DNA from: Hirschia litorea
Lineage (GTDB): Bacteria > Pseudomonadota > Alphaproteobacteria > Caulobacterales > Hyphomonadaceae
DNA length: 64,000 nucleotides
Direction: 5' to 3'
Assembly (NCBI RefSeq): GCF_042665075.1
Contig: NZ_JBHTBR010000005.1
Location: 248,001 to 312,000 of the forward strand
The translations under genes were made by a program, and so were the position numbers. The first letter of the stretch is position 1. Every line of letters starts with the position of its first letter. The notes under the pieces were generated by a model. That model was not told where the DNA came from. It saw only the letters and a program-made list of their open reading frames with translations, and made no database searches. Positions 1 through 9,543 of the stretch are shown in pieces.

Positions 1-1404
1 GCTCACTTGCTCTAATTCCAATGCGTGAACATGGTCCTTAAACGCATCTCCCCGCGCTTCAAAATCTTTAAACTGATCAAAGCTTGCACATGCAGGCGAG
101 AATAAAACGACTGGATTTTCAACCCCTGAAGCACGTGCATCCCTGTAAGCAGCAGCGACCGCCACATCCAAAGTCTCACAATTTACCGTCTCAACTTTAC
201 CTTTCAACGTATTGGCAAAGTCAGCCATTGCATGACCAATCAAATAGGCTTTGTGAATACTGCTAAAGTATGGAGATAATGCATCAATCCCATCATCTTT
301 TGCGCGTCCACCCGCAATCCAGAATGCCCCCGGATAAGCCCGCAAAGCTTGTTCCGCCGCTTGCGCATTTGTCGCTTTGGAATCGTTCACAAAGGCGACT
401 TTTCCAACACTACCAACGCTTTCAAGACGGTGCGCAAGTCCAGGGAAGGAATTTATACCATCCAAAATTTCAACGGCATCTAATCCAAGCGCCTGACAAG
501 CAGCGTAAGCGGCAGCAGCATTTTGATGATTGTGTTGTCCCGGCAGTGCCCGCGCACCCGCAAGGCTAACAGTTGTATCTGTGTGGCCTGATAGACTATC
601 GGACAGCACACCATCGAGCACTGATACACCGCGCCCCAAGGCCATTTCTGCCGATACAGGACATACTCGACGCGTATTTTCAGCGGCTAAACGCGTGCAC
701 AATATTTGAGTACGCATATCATCAACACCAACAACCGCTGTATCCATTTGCGTTTGATTGCGGAAAATACGCGCTTTAGCAGCAACATACCCCGCCATAC
801 CGCCGTGACGATCTAAATGATCTGGTGATACATTGAGGAAAACAGCAACATTACAGCGCAAACTGTCGATCAAATCCAATTGGTAGGATGACAATTCCAG
901 CACATAGATTGAGTTTGCAGTCATTGGTTTAAGGTCTAAAACACCTACACCAATATTACCGCCAACACGTACATCTTTTCCAGCACGTTCAAGAATGTGC
1001 CCAATCAACGCCGTTGTCGTAGACTTCCCGTTTGTTCCAGTAATCCCTACAATTTTAGGCCGCGCATGAGCTGGCAATGCCGCCACAGCCTGGGCAAACA
1101 ATTCCATGTCTCCAACAACTGGAACGCCGACCATTTGCGCCATTTTAACAACGCGATGCGGCTCTGGGTAACGGAAAGGTACACCTGGAGATAACACCAA
1201 TGCAGAGAACTTCTGCCAGTCCATCTTATTGATATCTGAAATCGTCAAACCATCGGCAGCGGCACGCTCACGGGAGACCTCATTGTCATCCCACGCATGA
1301 ACACGCGCACCACCAGCAATTAACGCTTTCGCTGCGGATATCCCCGTACGGCCCAAGCCGAAGAGTGCGATATCCTTACCTTTATATACGGAAACAGGGA
1401 TCAT
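1..1404 (-). CDS. murD: UDP-N-acetylmuramoyl-L-alanine--D-glutamate ligase, 3' end cut by window edge
   Basis: Adds D-glutamate to UDP-MurNAc-L-Ala in the cytoplasm, the second amino-acid step of peptidoglycan precursor synthesis. The frame is open from the ATG at 1404 to base 1 (468 codons, no stop), so only the extreme C-terminus is missing. Visible are an N-terminal Rossmann start (ALFGLGRTG, residues about 13-21), the Mur ligase ATP-binding loop TGTNGKST (about 122-129), a central NVSPDHLDRH motif and a C-terminal FSPACASFDQF block typical of MurD. It follows mraY after 7 bases as the last visible gene of the dcw operon; ftsW and murG would be expected beyond the edge. Confidence 0.95.
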   Translation of the reverse strand, partial: MIPVSVYKGKDIALFGLGRTGISAAKALIAGGARVHAWDDNEVSRERAAADGLTISDINKMDWQKFSALVLSPGVPFRYPEPHRVVKMAQMVGVPVVGDMELFAQAVAALPAHARPKIVGITGTNGKSTTTALIGHILERAGKDVRVGGNIGVGVLDLKPMTANSIYVLELSSYQLDLIDSLRCNVAVFLNVSPDHLDRHGGMAGYVAAKARIFRNQTQMDTAVVGVDDMRTQILCTRLAAENTRRVCPVSAEMALGRGVSVLDGVLSDSLSGHTDTTVSLAGARALPGQHNHQNAAAAYAACQALGLDAVEILDGINSFPGLAHRLESVGSVGKVAFVNDSKATNAQAAEQALRAYPGAFWIAGGRAKDDGIDALSPYFSSIHKAYLIGHAMADFANTLKGKVETVNCETLDVAVAAAYRDARASGVENPVVLFSPACASFDQFKDFEARGDAFKDHVHALELEQVS

Positions 1405-1411
1405 GCTGGCG

Positions 1412-2614
1412 CTACCTCAGTTTCAATGTGGCAAGGCCAATCAGCGCGAATACCGCTGACATGATCCAAAAGCGCACAACAACGCGCGTTTCGGGCCAAC
1501 CATCTTTTTGGAAATGGTGATGCAAGGGAGCCATTTTGAAAATGCGCTTGCCTTCACCTGTAAGTTTACGTGTTAGTTTGAAATACCCAACTTGCATCAT
1601 CACAGAGAGCGCTTCTAAAACGAATAAAAAGCCAATAATAACCAACGCAAATTCATATTTGACAGCCACAGCAACAACGCCGAGCAGTCCACCCAAACCA
1701 AGCGATCCCGTATCGCCCATAAACACCTTAGCGGGAAATGTATTATACCATAAGAAACCCATTCCAGCGCCGATAAGCCCTGCCAACAATACGGCCAGCT
1801 CACCCGTTCCAGGCGTGAATTGAATGCCCAAATACTCCGCAAACACGAAGTTACCTGTAAGATATGCGATCAACGCATAAGCCATCGCTGCAAAAATTGT
1901 CGGAACAATCGCGAGGCCATCTAATCCATCAGTGAAGTTCACTGCATTAGCAGAACCCACAATGACGATAATACCAAACAAAATGAAGAACCCGCCCAGC
2001 GGCAAAAAGTAGTCATTTACGAACGGAATAGCGACGCCACCAGCAAAACTTTGAGGGTTAGGGTCCGCGCTTGTTGTCGGTGCCCATGTCGCAATCAGTT
2101 GAGACACATCATTTAAGGGGCCCCACTCAGCATACCCTAGTGGCGTGTGCGCGCCGTGAAGCGCCATAATAAACGCACATGCAAGACCTGCGACAACGGC
2201 CTCAACACCCAAACGGACAACACTAGATACGCCATCTGTCGATTGCTTGGCGACCTTTGCGTAATCATCAAGAAATCCAAGGATAGCAAATGTCGCCGTC
2301 ACAAATAAAACCACCCAAATATATGGATTAGTTAGGTCAGTCCAAAGCAAAGTCGCGACCAAAACAGACAGCCAAATGATGAACCCACCCATTGTCGGCG
2401 TGCCCTGTTTGGACATTTGCGCCTCAAGCGACAAATCACGAATAGGCTGGCCCTTACCCTGACGCGCACGCAACCAATTGATCATCATGTCGCCAAAAAC
2501 AACACCCACAAAAAGCGCGGTCAGAAGAGCCACTCCAGACCGAAATGTCAGATAGGTAAACAGGTTGAAAAAACCAAAATCTTCCGCCAGAGGTGTAAGA
2601 TATAGATATAGCAT
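1412..2614 (-). CDS. mraY: Phospho-N-acetylmuramoyl-pentapeptide-transferase
   Basis: Integral inner-membrane enzyme that moves phospho-MurNAc-pentapeptide from UDP to undecaprenyl phosphate, making lipid I. The 400-residue protein has about ten hydrophobic segments and the family signatures: FLDDYAK in the second cytoplasmic loop, NAVNFTDGLDGLA with catalytic aspartates, FMGDTGSLGLG, and the MAPLHHHFQ histidine motif near the C-terminus. Length is normal if slightly long, with an extended loop around residues 175-200. The start directly abuts the murF stop (TAA then ATG) and has a strong GGAGGT ribosome site 8 bases upstream inside murF, indicating translational coupling. Confidence 0.97.
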   Translation of the reverse strand: MLYLYLTPLAEDFGFFNLFTYLTFRSGVALLTALFVGVVFGDMMINWLRARQGKGQPIRDLSLEAQMSKQGTPTMGGFIIWLSVLVATLLWTDLTNPYIWVVLFVTATFAILGFLDDYAKVAKQSTDGVSSVVRLGVEAVVAGLACAFIMALHGAHTPLGYAEWGPLNDVSQLIATWAPTTSADPNPQSFAGGVAIPFVNDYFLPLGGFFILFGIIVIVGSANAVNFTDGLDGLAIVPTIFAAMAYALIAYLTGNFVFAEYLGIQFTPGTGELAVLLAGLIGAGMGFLWYNTFPAKVFMGDTGSLGLGGLLGVVAVAVKYEFALVIIGFLFVLEALSVMMQVGYFKLTRKLTGEGKRIFKMAPLHHHFQKDGWPETRVVVRFWIMSAVFALIGLATLKLR

Positions 2615-4051
2615 TTATGCACCTCCTATTTTCATTGTGGACATTTGGTCGTTTCTTTCTTCCGGCTCTACAGCCTGATTTTTCAGGGTCTTGGCTATTT
2701 CCCCTATTCCGGATGCATTCGAGCCTTTAATCAAGACGACATCACCAAAAATTAACGATTTATTAACCATTAATAATAGCTCTTTTGCAGTTGACGCCCA
2801 GAATATCCTCGGTTCGTTCTTTTGATCGCTAAAACAGTTACGTAGGGGCAACATTCCTTCGCCCGCTAAATACACTTCGGAAACTCCCGCAGCGAGCAAC
2901 GGCTCTTTCAAATCTGCGTGCAATTGTTGCGCGTCACGGCCCAACTCACGCATCTCACCTAACACAGCGATTTTACGACCTTTGCGTTGCCCCAGCGCCG
3001 CAAGACCAGCCCGCATGCTTTCTGGATTTGCATTGTAGGAATCATCTAGCAATGTGATCTCACCTACCGGCAATTTCAGTTTCTGTGCTCCGCCACGCCC
3101 CGCAGGCGGCACATACCCTTTCAGCCCATCCGCAGCTTCTTGTGCAGTCAAACCCGACAATCGGCCAACCAATATCGCCAATACCGCATTCATTCCCCAA
3201 TGCGCGCCAATTGCATTGACCTCAAACGCAACAACTTCACCCAAAATATCAGCCGTCCCGCGTGAGACATCGCCATCAGCTTCAAACGTTAAGAGACATG
3301 CATCCGCACCGCTTTCTTTACCGCCAAAAGAAAGCAATTGCGCTTTCGGTTGAAGGTCAAAAGCACGCGCCTTCATATAGTCAAAAAAGGCATCTTCACG
3401 CGGCAAAACAGCGACGCCATTTACTTCCAGACCAGAGAAAATATCAGACTTTTCATCAGCTACGGCCTCAATCGTCCCCATACCCTCAAGGTGCGCGCCC
3501 GCTATCTTAGTCACGATCGCAATTTGCGGCCTTACCATATCTGAACGAGGGCCAATTTCGCCCGGCGTATTCATACCAATTTCAAAAATAGCACGCTTCG
3601 TATCGCGCGGCATACGCGCCAATGTCAGCGGCACACCAAAATGATTGTTGAATGATTTCACATTCCAATGCGCTTTACCCTTGGAACGGAAAATTTGCGC
3701 AATCATCTCTTTCGCGCTGGTCTTCCCAACAGAACCTGTTATCGCAGCATGAATTGCTTTTGATCTTGCGCGAGCAGCCAAGCCAAGCTTCTCAAGTCCT
3801 TTGAGCGTGTCATCCACACAGACATTGGCGACATCCATATTCTCTTGAGACACAAGACACCCGCTTGCACCCAATTCCACAGCTTTGGGAATAAAGTCGT
3901 GACCATCACGTTGATCTTTAAGCGCAACAAACAAATCGCCCGCCTGAACTTCACGACTATCAATGGAGATGCCTTTGACACTCCACTTTCCGTTGGCGTT
4001 TCCACCAGTCGCTTCAGCTATTTCTTTTGAAGTCCAGAGCGTGTGGGGCAT
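2615..4051 (-). CDS. murF: UDP-N-acetylmuramoyl-tripeptide--D-alanyl-D-alanine ligase
   Basis: Cytoplasmic ATP-dependent ligase that adds D-Ala-D-Ala to UDP-MurNAc-tripeptide, finishing the pentapeptide. The 478-residue sequence shows the N-terminal substrate domain (ISIDSREVQAGDLFVALK), the P-loop TGSVGKTS at about residues 105-112, the central FEIGMN motif and a C-terminal DDSYNANPESM block; all are characteristic of MurF rather than MurE or MurC. It starts on the base after the murE stop with a GGAG site 12 bases upstream. The C-terminal 15 or so residues are polar and not part of the conserved fold. Confidence 0.96.
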   Translation of the reverse strand: MPHTLWTSKEIAEATGGNANGKWSVKGISIDSREVQAGDLFVALKDQRDGHDFIPKAVELGASGCLVSQENMDVANVCVDDTLKGLEKLGLAARARSKAIHAAITGSVGKTSAKEMIAQIFRSKGKAHWNVKSFNNHFGVPLTLARMPRDTKRAIFEIGMNTPGEIGPRSDMVRPQIAIVTKIAGAHLEGMGTIEAVADEKSDIFSGLEVNGVAVLPREDAFFDYMKARAFDLQPKAQLLSFGGKESGADACLLTFEADGDVSRGTADILGEVVAFEVNAIGAHWGMNAVLAILVGRLSGLTAQEAADGLKGYVPPAGRGGAQKLKLPVGEITLLDDSYNANPESMRAGLAALGQRKGRKIAVLGEMRELGRDAQQLHADLKEPLLAAGVSEVYLAGEGMLPLRNCFSDQKNEPRIFWASTAKELLLMVNKSLIFGDVVLIKGSNASGIGEIAKTLKNQAVEPEERNDQMSTMKIGGA

Positions 4052-5500
4052 TTATTTATACTCCACTTTCAATTCAGCGAGAGCAGACAAAGCAGCCTCA
4101 TGGTCAGAGAAAGGCAAAGTCACACCTTTAATTGTCTGCCCCGTTTCGTGCCCCTTACCTGCAATCATCAACACATCGCCTTTTTTCAAACGACGAATAC
4201 CCTCTTTGATCGCTTCAGCACGGCCAGCAACTTCTGTTGCCTCCGGTGCGCCGGCCATAATTGCCGCACGAATAGCAGCAGGATCTTCTGAGCGAGGATT
4301 GTCATCTGTTACAATGACTTCATCGGCAAATTTCGACGCGATTTCTCCCATAATCGGGCGCTTGCCTGCATCACGATCACCACCGCACCCGAACACACAG
4401 ATCACGCGACCAACAGCATGGGGGCGCGCAGCGCGCAGAAGGGTATCTAAACCATCAGGTGTGTGCGCAAAGTCTACATATATACCAGCACCCGATGCGG
4501 TCTCAGCAACCAATTCCAAACGTCCTTTGACGCCTTTAAGTTTTTCCATCGCTGCAAAAACAGCCTCTGGGTCAGCTCCGATTGACATTGCCAACCCGGC
4601 CGCCGCCAATGCGTTAAGCGCTTGAAACTCACCAATCAATGGCAATTTCACAATTGTCTCTTTATCGCCTTCAGCCGTTTCCCACTGTAGACGCAAGTTT
4701 TGCCCAGTATTGCGCGGTGTTATCTCATCAATCCACAAATGATCCCCGCGCCAACCCACTGTAAATGGAACCAATTTTGCCTTTTTCGCGACCTCTAGGA
4801 CTTTATCCTTCATATCGCTATCAGCGTTGATAATGGCTGGTGAACCTTCGGGTAGAAGCTCGGAAAACAACTTCATTTTTGCGTCAAAATAATCGCCTAA
4901 ATCCTTGTGGTAATCCAAATGATCTTGAGACAAATTCAAGAACGCACCCGCAGCCAGCTTCACGCCATGCATCCGATATTGCGCCAACCCATGCGAAGAA
5001 GCCTCCATCGCGCAATGAGTCACTCCCTCATTTGCTAAAATGGCAAGCGTCGACTGTATCGCCACCGGATCAGGCGTTGTATGTCCTAGCTCCACAGCCC
5101 CAGACGGCGCAACAGCACCCAAAGTTCCCAAGGATGCTGCCTCAAACCCTAACTCAGTCCAAATTTGACGCAAAAAATCGACCGTGGATGATTTTCCATT
5201 TGTACCCGTCACAGCCACCATTGTTTCAGGTTGTTTGCCGTAAAACGCAGCAGCAGCTTTGGCAAATTCCAACCGCGGTTCAGCCACCTTTATAACTGGC
5301 ACTTCCCACTGGCCGTCACGCTCATCCGTAAGAATTGCGATTGCGCCCTTATCTATTGCTGCCTGAATAAAATCACGCCCGTCGGAAACCGTCCCTTTAA
5401 GAGCTGCAAAAACAAAACCTTGCGCAACCTTACGGCTATCACATGTGATCCCTGTAAATTCCCAATCAGGTGCACCATTAAATACTTGATTCAGTTTCAT
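4052..5500 (-). CDS. murE: UDP-N-acetylmuramoyl-L-alanyl-D-glutamate--2,6-diaminopimelate ligase
   Basis: Adds the third stem-peptide residue. The 482-residue protein has the ATP loop TGTNGKSS (about residues 98-105), TTPDPVAIQ and MEASSHGL motifs, and the DNPR signature at about 400-403 that in this family marks specificity for meso-diaminopimelate instead of lysine, as expected for a Gram-negative cell wall. It overlaps the ftsI stop by 4 bases (ATGA), so ftsI and murE are probably coupled in translation. No odd features. Confidence 0.97.
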   Translation of the reverse strand: MKLNQVFNGAPDWEFTGITCDSRKVAQGFVFAALKGTVSDGRDFIQAAIDKGAIAILTDERDGQWEVPVIKVAEPRLEFAKAAAAFYGKQPETMVAVTGTNGKSSTVDFLRQIWTELGFEAASLGTLGAVAPSGAVELGHTTPDPVAIQSTLAILANEGVTHCAMEASSHGLAQYRMHGVKLAAGAFLNLSQDHLDYHKDLGDYFDAKMKLFSELLPEGSPAIINADSDMKDKVLEVAKKAKLVPFTVGWRGDHLWIDEITPRNTGQNLRLQWETAEGDKETIVKLPLIGEFQALNALAAAGLAMSIGADPEAVFAAMEKLKGVKGRLELVAETASGAGIYVDFAHTPDGLDTLLRAARPHAVGRVICVFGCGGDRDAGKRPIMGEIASKFADEVIVTDDNPRSEDPAAIRAAIMAGAPEATEVAGRAEAIKEGIRRLKKGDVLMIAGKGHETGQTIKGVTLPFSDHEAALSALAELKVEYK

Positions 5501-7182
5501 AACGCCCTCTTATCTGAGACTGCGCGAACGCCAGACGATTGTTCGGAAATAGAAGGATGCTTCTCCAGAACCGGAGCTACATCTAACATTGGTGCTATCC
5601 GCGCTATTAAACGCCCCGTAACCGGAGCCGCATTTAGCGCTGCGGTTTTACCTTCACCCGCAAGCGCTTCCGGCTCATCCAATACGATTAAAACGACATA
5701 TTCTGGGCGAGACGCAGGAAAGAGCGACACAAAAGAACAAAGATTGCGATCGGCATCATAACCATTAGGACCAGGCTTCTCTGCGGTGCCTGTTTTCCCT
5801 GCAACTTCATATCCATAGACATCTGCGCGCGTTCCCGTTCCTTCAGAAACCGTAACGCGCATCATTTGCGCGATCACGCGGGCAGTTGGACCAGACACAA
5901 CGCGCTTTCTAGAAATCTCGTCAGTTGGTTCAGCCTCAACAAAGCGCGGACGCACCATTTCACCATCATTGGCAAACGCCGTGTAGGCAGCTGCTAAAGC
6001 CAATGGCGATACCGCAAGACCGTGCCCGTAAGAAATTGTGGCTCCCGTCAATTCATTCCATTCGGCCGGAAGCAATGGTGCAGCCGTTCCAGGATAAACG
6101 ACCTGCGGACGCGACAACAAACCAAGGCTATCAAGAAATTCCTTATGACGCCTCAAACCAACTAATTGTTCAATTTTTACAGTTCCCACATTGGAAGAGT
6201 GCGCCAATATATCTGTAACACTCGCCGTGGAGCTAATCGGGTGATGATCTTTAATCGTCATCGAACCGATTTGCACTGTCTTTGTTATATTAAAAGTCTC
6301 TGTAGGGCGCACAACACCTGCATCAAGCGCCGCTGCAACAGTTAAGGGTTTAAAAACAGAACCTAGCTCAAAAACAGCACCTACAGCACGATTTAAACGT
6401 TCATTTTCAGATGCATCACCCGCTCTATTAGGCTCTATTGGAGGCCATGATGCGATTGCCCGCACTGCGCCAGTATTAGCCTCAATGACAACACCTGACC
6501 CACCCTTAATATTGTACGCATCTGCGGCAAATTTCAGCTCATCTTCCAGCGCAAACTGCACGCCAGTATCAATGGTTAGGCGTAGAGGCTTTCCACCCGT
6601 TGCAAGCCTGTCTTGGTGAGCTAATTCAATACCAGCAATGCCTTTTGAATCGACATTTGTATACCCGATCAAGTGCCCAGCAAGCGAACCACCAGGATAG
6701 ATACGTTGCACTTCTTTTTCAAAGCGCAAGCCTTCGAGTCCTAAATCATAAACAGCCTGACGTTGGCGCGGAGACAGCTTGCGCCGTATCCAAACAAATT
6801 TCCGATCAGGGTCTTCCAAGCGCTCAACAAGTCGTTCAACATCTAAATCAGGAAAGACTGTTGCCAGCCCCTCAACGACTTCACGCGCATCCCAAATTTC
6901 ATCTGGTGCAGCAGCTAGACTATCTATGGTCAAAGAGGTCGCGAGAAGGTCCCCATTGCGATCAACAATGTCAGCACGTTTGGCCGCAGTCTGAACCCGC
7001 TGAGATGCAACACTCGTTTCAGCCACCCCACCAACAGCAATCGTCGTAGCGCGCCAAGTAACCACGCCAAACACAAGCGCAACCACACCCGCAACACTCA
7101 CAGTACGAAGTGCAGCCCAGCGGTCACCCGCACCGTCAAAACGTAAAGAGCCAACAAAAGAGTGGGCAAGCCTCATAACCAC
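5497..7182 (-). CDS. ftsI: Septal penicillin-binding protein (peptidoglycan DD-transpeptidase FtsI/PBP3)
   Basis: Cross-links septal peptidoglycan in the periplasm as part of the divisome. The 561-residue protein has a short cytoplasmic N-terminus, one membrane segment at about 28-47, a dimerisation domain (KRADIVDRNGDLLA) and a transpeptidase domain with the three serine-acyltransferase motifs: SVFK (S275-K278), SSN (329-331) and KTG (463-465). The ATG lies inside the end of ftsL, a 10-base overlap. The length fits class B PBPs of Alphaproteobacteria. The last 20 or so residues are polar and probably unstructured. Confidence 0.96.
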   Translation of the reverse strand: MVMRLAHSFVGSLRFDGAGDRWAALRTVSVAGVVALVFGVVTWRATTIAVGGVAETSVASQRVQTAAKRADIVDRNGDLLATSLTIDSLAAAPDEIWDAREVVEGLATVFPDLDVERLVERLEDPDRKFVWIRRKLSPRQRQAVYDLGLEGLRFEKEVQRIYPGGSLAGHLIGYTNVDSKGIAGIELAHQDRLATGGKPLRLTIDTGVQFALEDELKFAADAYNIKGGSGVVIEANTGAVRAIASWPPIEPNRAGDASENERLNRAVGAVFELGSVFKPLTVAAALDAGVVRPTETFNITKTVQIGSMTIKDHHPISSTASVTDILAHSSNVGTVKIEQLVGLRRHKEFLDSLGLLSRPQVVYPGTAAPLLPAEWNELTGATISYGHGLAVSPLALAAAYTAFANDGEMVRPRFVEAEPTDEISRKRVVSGPTARVIAQMMRVTVSEGTGTRADVYGYEVAGKTGTAEKPGPNGYDADRNLCSFVSLFPASRPEYVVLIVLDEPEALAGEGKTAALNAAPVTGRLIARIAPMLDVAPVLEKHPSISEQSSGVRAVSDKRAL

Positions 7183-7508
7183 CCTCCCGATTGCGTTTGT
7201 TCGCCAATCACCTCAGCAGCACTCTGCGTGTCAGAGAGTTTTTTCTGAAGCGCTGTTTCGCCTGTAATTTGCTCAGGACGCACAGGCCCCATACCAAGTT
7301 TTTCCGCTGCCAGAGGCCCAATACGTTCAGGACGAGATAAATGCGCCTCTTCAGCTTTTAGGACACGCAACTCCTCTTTTTCAGCGGCAATTTCCCTCTT
7401 GAGTTGCACAATATTAAGCTCAGAATTCTGCGCACCTTCTTTGGCGCGGTATACCGACACCGCGAGAAGACCCGTCACAACAAGAGCAATTGCAATCAAC
7501 CCTTTCAT
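7173..7508 (-). CDS. ftsL: Cell division protein FtsL-like
   Basis: Small bitopic membrane protein expected to scaffold FtsB/FtsQ and activate FtsI/FtsW at the septum. Sequence conservation in FtsL is weak, so the call rests mainly on position between rsmH and ftsI, size (111 residues) and architecture: one N-terminal hydrophobic segment (about residues 3-19) followed by a heptad-like coiled coil rich in Glu, Lys and Leu (about 28-65) and an ERIGPLAAEKLGMGP segment that is common in alphaproteobacterial FtsL. It overlaps rsmH by 4 bases and ftsI by 10 bases. Confidence 0.85.
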   Translation of the reverse strand: MKGLIAIALVVTGLLAVSVYRAKEGAQNSELNIVQLKREIAAEKEELRVLKAEEAHLSRPERIGPLAAEKLGMGPVRPEQITGETALQKKLSDTQSAAEVIGEQTQSGGWL

Positions 7509-8512
7509 GGAAGCAGAGCCTCCAATACATCCAATGTTGGAATGCGAGAATTTAATCCCGTTTTCTCACCCCAAGCAGGCGCATCCGTACGAATTGCCCA
7601 ACGTAATTTTGATGAACGTGATCGTGGATTTTCAGATACTTCTTCATCCGTTGGATCAATCGCTTTACGCGCGATCAATTCAAACGTTGGCAATGAACCC
7701 GCTGGTGCCTCAGGCGCATGACGAGACCCTCCACCCATCGCACCCGCACGCTCACGGAGAAAGGTTTTCACAATACGATCTTCTAATGAATGGAAGGTCA
7801 CGACCACAAGACGACCACCCGCCTTAATAATCTCCTCGCTTGCGACAAGCGCCTGCACTAACTCTCCCAATTCATCATTCACGTATAAACGCAATGCTTG
7901 GAAAACACGGGTTGCAGGATGGGTCTTTTTCCCGCGTCGACCTCCAACACTCGATTCAATCAAATTCGCCAAATCAAGTGTACGAGTGAAAGGCGCTTCT
8001 TCACGACGCTTCACTATAAATTTCGCAATCCGGCGCGAAGCCGGCTCCTCTCCATAATAATGGAAGATCGCGGACAAGTCTTTTTCAGAAAGCAAATTCA
8101 CAGCATCAGCAGCAGAGGGACCACGCTGCTCCATGCGCATATCCAGAGGACCATCACGCATAAAGGAGAAGCCACGCTCGGCCTGATCTATCTGGTAGGA
8201 GGAGACCCCCAGATCCAACATGACACCATCAACATACTCATAACCAGCGGCGCGAGCAGCAAGATCAAGCTCACCGAAACGCCCTGGAGCCGGCTTCAAA
8301 CGCGCATCTTTACCTGCATGATCCCATGCGCGCCTCATCGCATCTGGGTCACGATCAACGCCGATTACAGCACAATCAGCGACAGCCAATACAGCCCGAG
8401 AATATCCGCCTCCGCCATATGTGCCATCAATATAAACACTACCATCAGTTGGAGCCAACGCCTCAACAACAGGTTCTAACAAGACAGGAATATGAGTACC
8501 TTCAGTGGTCAC
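7505..8512 (-). CDS. rsmH: 16S rRNA (cytosine(1402)-N(4))-methyltransferase
   Basis: SAM-dependent enzyme that N4-methylates C1402 in the decoding centre of 16S rRNA; formerly MraW. The 335-residue protein has HIPVLLEPV at its start, the SAM-binding IDGTYGGGGYSRAVL motif (about 28-42), GVDRDP, LDLGVSSYQIDQAERGFSF, and the C-terminal VVVTFHSLEDRIVK and NPRSRSSKLR blocks, all diagnostic of the family. It overlaps mraZ by 4 bases and ftsL by 4 bases, the standard dcw order. Confidence 0.97.
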   Translation of the reverse strand: MTTEGTHIPVLLEPVVEALAPTDGSVYIDGTYGGGGYSRAVLAVADCAVIGVDRDPDAMRRAWDHAGKDARLKPAPGRFGELDLAARAAGYEYVDGVMLDLGVSSYQIDQAERGFSFMRDGPLDMRMEQRGPSAADAVNLLSEKDLSAIFHYYGEEPASRRIAKFIVKRREEAPFTRTLDLANLIESSVGGRRGKKTHPATRVFQALRLYVNDELGELVQALVASEEIIKAGGRLVVVTFHSLEDRIVKTFLRERAGAMGGGSRHAPEAPAGSLPTFELIARKAIDPTDEEVSENPRSRSSKLRWAIRTDAPAWGEKTGLNSRIPTLDVLEALLP

Positions 8513-8991
8513 GCGGCGTCCTCGTCTTCATCAAAATCAAAGTCAAAATCAAGCGCTTCGATCAAATCACCGCTCTCGGCAGCAAGCTCCATAAATTCAG
8601 CTCGCTTCGCCTCTAGACGTTCCTTAGACCAAATCTCAAAACGCTCACCCAGCCCCACAAAAGCAACTTCGCCCGTGATACCAGCCGCATCTACAAATTT
8701 TTGTGGAAGCACGATACGGCCACCTGCACCATCAAACTGTAGTTCCTTACATTCACCCAAAATACCGTATTCCAACGCCTGACGGCGAGGGTCCATTGGC
8801 TTCATTTTGCGGATGGATTTGTAAAGACCATTCACCAGCTTCTTACTCCCACCTTCTAGACAATCTTTGCTCTTACCAAATGATGGCCACACACAAATCA
8901 CATCATCACCACCCAAAGCTTTCCTAAAAGACGCAGGCACAGAAACCCTGTTCTTCGCGTCAATTTTGCTTTCGTACGTGGAGAGAAACAT
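8509..8991 (-). CDS. mraZ: Transcriptional regulator MraZ
   Basis: First gene of the dcw operon. MraZ proteins have two SpoVT/AbrB-like DNA-binding repeats and repress their own promoter by binding direct TGGGN repeats. Both repeats are visible here: DAKNRVSVPASFRKAL (about residues 11-26) and GGRIVLPQKFVDAAG (about 85-99), in a 160-residue protein. An acidic Asp/Glu/Phe tail (FDFDFDFDEDEDA) ends the protein and is unusual in composition. A matching direct-repeat site lies about 100-120 bases upstream (see 9089-9113). Confidence 0.95.
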   Translation of the reverse strand: MFLSTYESKIDAKNRVSVPASFRKALGGDDVICVWPSFGKSKDCLEGGSKKLVNGLYKSIRKMKPMDPRRQALEYGILGECKELQFDGAGGRIVLPQKFVDAAGITGEVAFVGLGERFEIWSKERLEAKRAEFMELAAESGDLIEALDFDFDFDEDEDAA

Positions 8992-9543
8992 GCCCCGTTA
9001 ATAGCCCTAATGAGTGATAATTTTGCCCAAAAACGCGAGCGTTTACACATCACCCCAAATGCAACAGCCCAGCCTCGGAGTGATTATTAGGGATACCATG
9101 GGAACTCATGGGACGTCGACCCTTTAAAGGATTTATTAACTTTATTTAGCAGAGAACATTTAGCAAACATAATAAGAACTTGGAAAATTGCCTGTTAATA
9201 GCCTGTGGATATTAAGAATTTCGGCTCGGATTTTCATCCCAATTCCCAAAACGGGACACCTTTTGTCATTTTCAGAACCTCAACAACAGAACCCGCCTAA
9301 GATCGCCAAAAAACACCGAATATAGACGCAAAATCAAAAGTAACCACAAAATATTGAGCAATTACCGTATTCGCCTCGCATGGCACATTATGTACAAATG
9401 CCGACAAACAAGCCATTCCCACAAAATCCCCAACAGAATTTGGTGTTCCCCCGATAAATTCTAAATTTTAATGAAAATTTTCTATTTTTCCGCTCGTCAG
9501 CCCGAGATATGGCATATCATTTGGAAAATCACTTCAATGATTC
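8992..9543 (-). promoter_or_regulatory. dcw operon leader and promoter region
   Basis: 552 bases without a gene between mraZ and the RNase P RNA gene. It should hold the dcw promoter because no upstream minus-strand gene reads into it. The MraZ-type direct repeats sit at 9089-9113. Further upstream, 9120-9540 is AT-rich with several runs of T and A but no convincing ORF; I cannot place the -35/-10 with confidence. Confidence 0.6.
9089..9113. promoter_or_regulatory. MraZ box: three TGGGN-type direct repeats
   Basis: On the plus strand TGGGA occurs at 9099-9103 and 9109-9113, preceded by AGGGA at 9089-9093. The three units are exactly 10 bases apart, the spacing known for MraZ operators (TGGGN separated by 5 bases). 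The site lies 98-122 bases upstream of the mraZ ATG. The repeats read TGGGA on the strand opposite to mraZ, whereas E. coli has them on the coding strand. Autorepression of the dcw operon by MraZ is the inference. Confidence 0.7.

Noticed and set aside
3963..4625. 220-codon plus-strand ORF
   Set aside because: It lies antisense across the murF/murE junction, has no ribosome site and its composition is that of a shadow frame of the Mur genes.
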